Of a stretch of DNA of 64,000 nt, positions 62,322 through 64,000 are shown one piece after another (the stretch's first letter is position 1; the number at the start of each line of letters is the position of its first letter). Source of the stretch: Rossellomorea vietnamensis. Its GTDB lineage: Bacteria; Bacillota; Bacilli; Bacillales; Bacillaceae_B. The notes beneath the pieces are model-generated. The model saw only the letters and a list, made by a program, of their open reading frames with translations. It made no database searches and was not told where the DNA came from. Position numbers and translations under genes: made by a program. The stretch is taken from assembly GCF_025398035.1 (NCBI RefSeq), contig NZ_CP104558.1, positions 3,978,001-4,042,000 on the forward strand. The letters run 5' to 3'.

Positions 62322-62957
62322 ATGTCAGTTGTCGGTATCTTAGGAATGACTCATGATGAAGGTATGCAAAAAAAGTATAATTTTCCGTTGTCGCGATTGG
62401 AAGAATTAATAGCAGAATTTCAGCCTGATGTCATTTGTGGAGAAGTTCACCCATCAAGCTGGGATCTCTATTTAAATACGGGTGAACCATTTGGCATTCT
62501 GGGAGAGACACAAAATGAGTATCCTGATTTGATATTCCCTTTATGTAAGAAAAAGGGTATTGCATTTGTTCCAGTGAATTGGTTTGAAGAGGATGTATTT
62601 GAAGAAGGTCCTTTTGATATATATGATGCAGAAACAAAGAGTAAATTAGAAAAAGAATTAGAGAGTTGGAATGATAAAAAACTATATGCGTGGAATGAAG
62701 GGAATATCCCTTTTAACTCTTTCGAATATGATGCTATTACAAAAGAAATGTATAACTGGTTACATTCAGTTAACCCTGAAGTTCAAAATATTGTATGGAA
62801 TTCCAGACACTATATTATGGCTGCACGTGTGAAAAGGGCTGCCAAGAAGTATCCTGATAAAAGGATTCTTTGCATCCATGGAGCCGACCACAATTACTGG
62901 TATTATCAATCGCTAAAGGCTGAGGAAGGTATTGAGTTGGTATATCCACTGAAATAA
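62322..62957 (+). CDS. Uncharacterised protein with TraB-like features
   Basis: A 211-residue soluble protein. The N-terminal GILGMTHDEGMQKKYNFPLS and FQPDVICGEVHPSSWD, plus the C-terminal ILCIHGADHNYWYYQ, recall the paired GxxH / Glu motifs of TraB/ChaN-like proteins, but the match is weak and made by eye. The function is unknown. It follows the peptidase by 45 nt and may be co-transcribed; GAGGATGTGG lies before the ATG. Confidence 0.6.
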   Translation: MSVVGILGMTHDEGMQKKYNFPLSRLEELIAEFQPDVICGEVHPSSWDLYLNTGEPFGILGETQNEYPDLIFPLCKKKGIAFVPVNWFEEDVFEEGPFDIYDAETKSKLEKELESWNDKKLYAWNEGNIPFNSFEYDAITKEMYNWLHSVNPEVQNIVWNSRHYIMAARVKRAAKKYPDKRILCIHGADHNYWYYQSLKAEEGIELVYPLK

Positions 62958-63013
62958 TATCTAATATTATCTTCGGTAGCAATGAGGACAGGTCTCTTGT
63001 TTCTAAAATAGGG

Positions 63014-63190
63014 GCCGCGTACCTGTCCCTGTGGTGTCTTGGTATTCACATATAAAGAGAATTCGACACTGTGGCATGAATATCGGAAATCTCGCTTGAT
63101 AGTCTCTGAAACCCGCACAATTGTTACGTAAGCGGCATGATTAATTTAAATCCCGCATGAAATTTCTATATCCCGCATGAATCTACTCCA
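63014..63190. repeat. 20-bp-phased CGCATGA array 2 with leader segment
   Basis: Heptamers (GGCATGA, CGCTTGA, CGCACAA, CGCATGA) start at 63073, 63093, 63114, 63134, 63154 and 63174: spacings 20, 21, 20, 20, 20. The segment 63014-63072 resembles the one before array 1 (TACCTGTC...GTGGTG...ATTCGACAC). The 461-bp gap 62958-63418 holds this and a hairpin; no convincing gene. Confidence 0.9.
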
Positions 63191-63257
63191 CCCCTCTTTT
63201 TAATGGAATGAGAAGGAAAGGCTGAATGATTGAAAAGAGTATTTGGTAGAGAATATT

Positions 63258-63288
63258 TCAAAAAAACGTCCCAGGGGACGTTTTTTTA
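63258..63288 (+). terminator. Terminator hairpin
   Basis: AAAAAACGTCCC / GGGACGTTTTTT nearly perfect arms with T runs on both strands. Confidence 0.85.
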
Positions 63289-63418
63289 TGAAAATGGGAC
63301 CATTTCACCGATCAACTAAATGTTTGGGGGGAAGATTTAGTATTGGAATTTAATGAAACCCGAGCATTGCTCAAAATTGAAAAATTTGAAATAATTAACA
63401 TTAGAGATAGCGAAAGGA

Positions 63419-64000
63419 TTGAGAGCTATTAATCAACTGATCAAAATCAACGACCACAAAATGGAAGTTCTTCTTAAAGGGAATAAAGGTCCGCTTGTTA
63501 TTATTCTTACAGGGATGGGCTGCTCATTTGAGGAGTGGTATGAGGTAATAGAAAATTTAAGTGAATCGTCTAGAGTTCTAACGTTTCATCGACAAGGACT
63601 GGGGAAGAGTGAGATTGGGAGTGGTATTCAAAATACAGCATCAACCGTTCGTGATTTAGCCGAAATCCTCAACCACTTTCAAATCGACGAGCCATTTTAT
63701 TTAATGGGACACTCGTTTGGCGGCCTATGTGTTCAACACTTCGCTAAAGTGCATCCTGAAAAGGTGGCCGGAGTGATATTAGTGGACTCGACTTCTGTTA
63801 ACTTAAAAGAATTAGAGAAGCTTGATCTACCTGTATTAAACCAAGACACAGATGAATCGTGGATTGAAAAGAGCTTGGAGTATTCAACCAAGAGTGAACA
63901 AGAACTATTGGAAATACTGAAGCCTTCACTTACGGAAAAACAACATCAATTTTCAAAGGCCATTCAGCAAAAACTGTTGGACTTTCAAGTGAGTCCATTA
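63419..64000 (+). CDS. Alpha/beta hydrolase, truncated by the window end
   Basis: The first 194 residues of an alpha/beta hydrolase are visible. The oxyanion-side motif is LTGMGCS (30-36), HRQGLGKSE lies at 57-65, and the nucleophile elbow is MGHSFGG with Ser99, followed by GVILVDSTS. The rest, with the catalytic Asp and His, is outside the window. The start is uncertain: TTG at 63419 sits close behind AAAGG, while an in-frame ATG at 63461 has no clear site. The substrate is unknown. Confidence 0.82.
   Translation, partial: MRAINQLIKINDHKMEVLLKGNKGPLVIILTGMGCSFEEWYEVIENLSESSRVLTFHRQGLGKSEIGSGIQNTASTVRDLAEILNHFQIDEPFYLMGHSFGGLCVQHFAKVHPEKVAGVILVDSTSVNLKELEKLDLPVLNQDTDESWIEKSLEYSTKSEQELLEILKPSLTEKQHQFSKAIQQKLLDFQVSPL

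Overview
The window looks like a low-to-mid GC Bacillaceae chromosome (Bacillus/Rossellomorea-like; the genus is a guess). Support comes from strong AAGGAGG ribosome binding sites, frequent TTG and GTG starts, Rho-independent terminators, a T-box leader, an ECF-type promoter and the B. subtilis-like order ald / ytkL / ytoI / ytpI / nrnA. No rRNA, tRNA, CRISPR array, integrase or origin was seen.

Layout. 0-5 kb: a PspC protein, then a WYL regulator and a DJ-1/PfpI protein separated by an ECF sigma / anti-sigma / LCP module. That module lies between two perfect 63-bp direct repeats. 5-8.4 kb: glycerophosphodiesterase, nucleotidyltransferase, a YdcF-like protein and two small membrane-peptide genes, the last three each followed by a copy of a hairpin repeat. 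8.5-14.3 kb: complete ribose operon rbsRKDACB behind two AACCGGTT operators. 15.2-22.5 kb: AT-rich accessory island with a putative PD-(D/E)XK nuclease, a HerA-type ATPase, a membrane-anchored Mrr-like nuclease and a divergent Cys/His protein; together a candidate antiphage system. 22.8-30.6 kb: NCS1 permease and the conserved ald-to-nrnA block. 30.8-38 kb: alpha/beta hydrolase and a heterocycloanthracin-type TOMM cluster (Cys/Gly/Arg-rich precursor, cyclodehydratase partner, YcaO protein, SagB-like dehydrogenase). 38.1-41.3 kb: two IS256-family copies in inverted orientation, each with its own 8-bp target duplication. 41.3-51 kb: PadR/esterase pair with a double palindromic operator, class A beta-lactamase, DinB protein, a RibD-like pseudogene, a two-component system, an APH-type kinase and a 5'-nucleotidase. 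51-57.3 kb: a run of short unrelated genes, many followed by a co-oriented 70-95 bp hairpin repeat. 57.3-64 kb: T-box-controlled divergent lysyl-tRNA synthetase, a frameshifted serine hydrolase, an M3 peptidase, an unknown protein and a truncated alpha/beta hydrolase.

Two kinds of observation stand out. First, a repeat family of about ten copies sits directly 3' of small ORFs and in their orientation, giving ORF-repeat-ORF-repeat arrays that resemble integron cassette arrays, although no integrase is present. Second, two intergenic arrays carry a CGCATGA-like heptamer repeated every 20 bp. The nuclease/HerA/membrane-nuclease island and the Arg-rich TOMM precursor are the best candidate functional systems. 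All assignments rest on reading the sequence; no database search was run.
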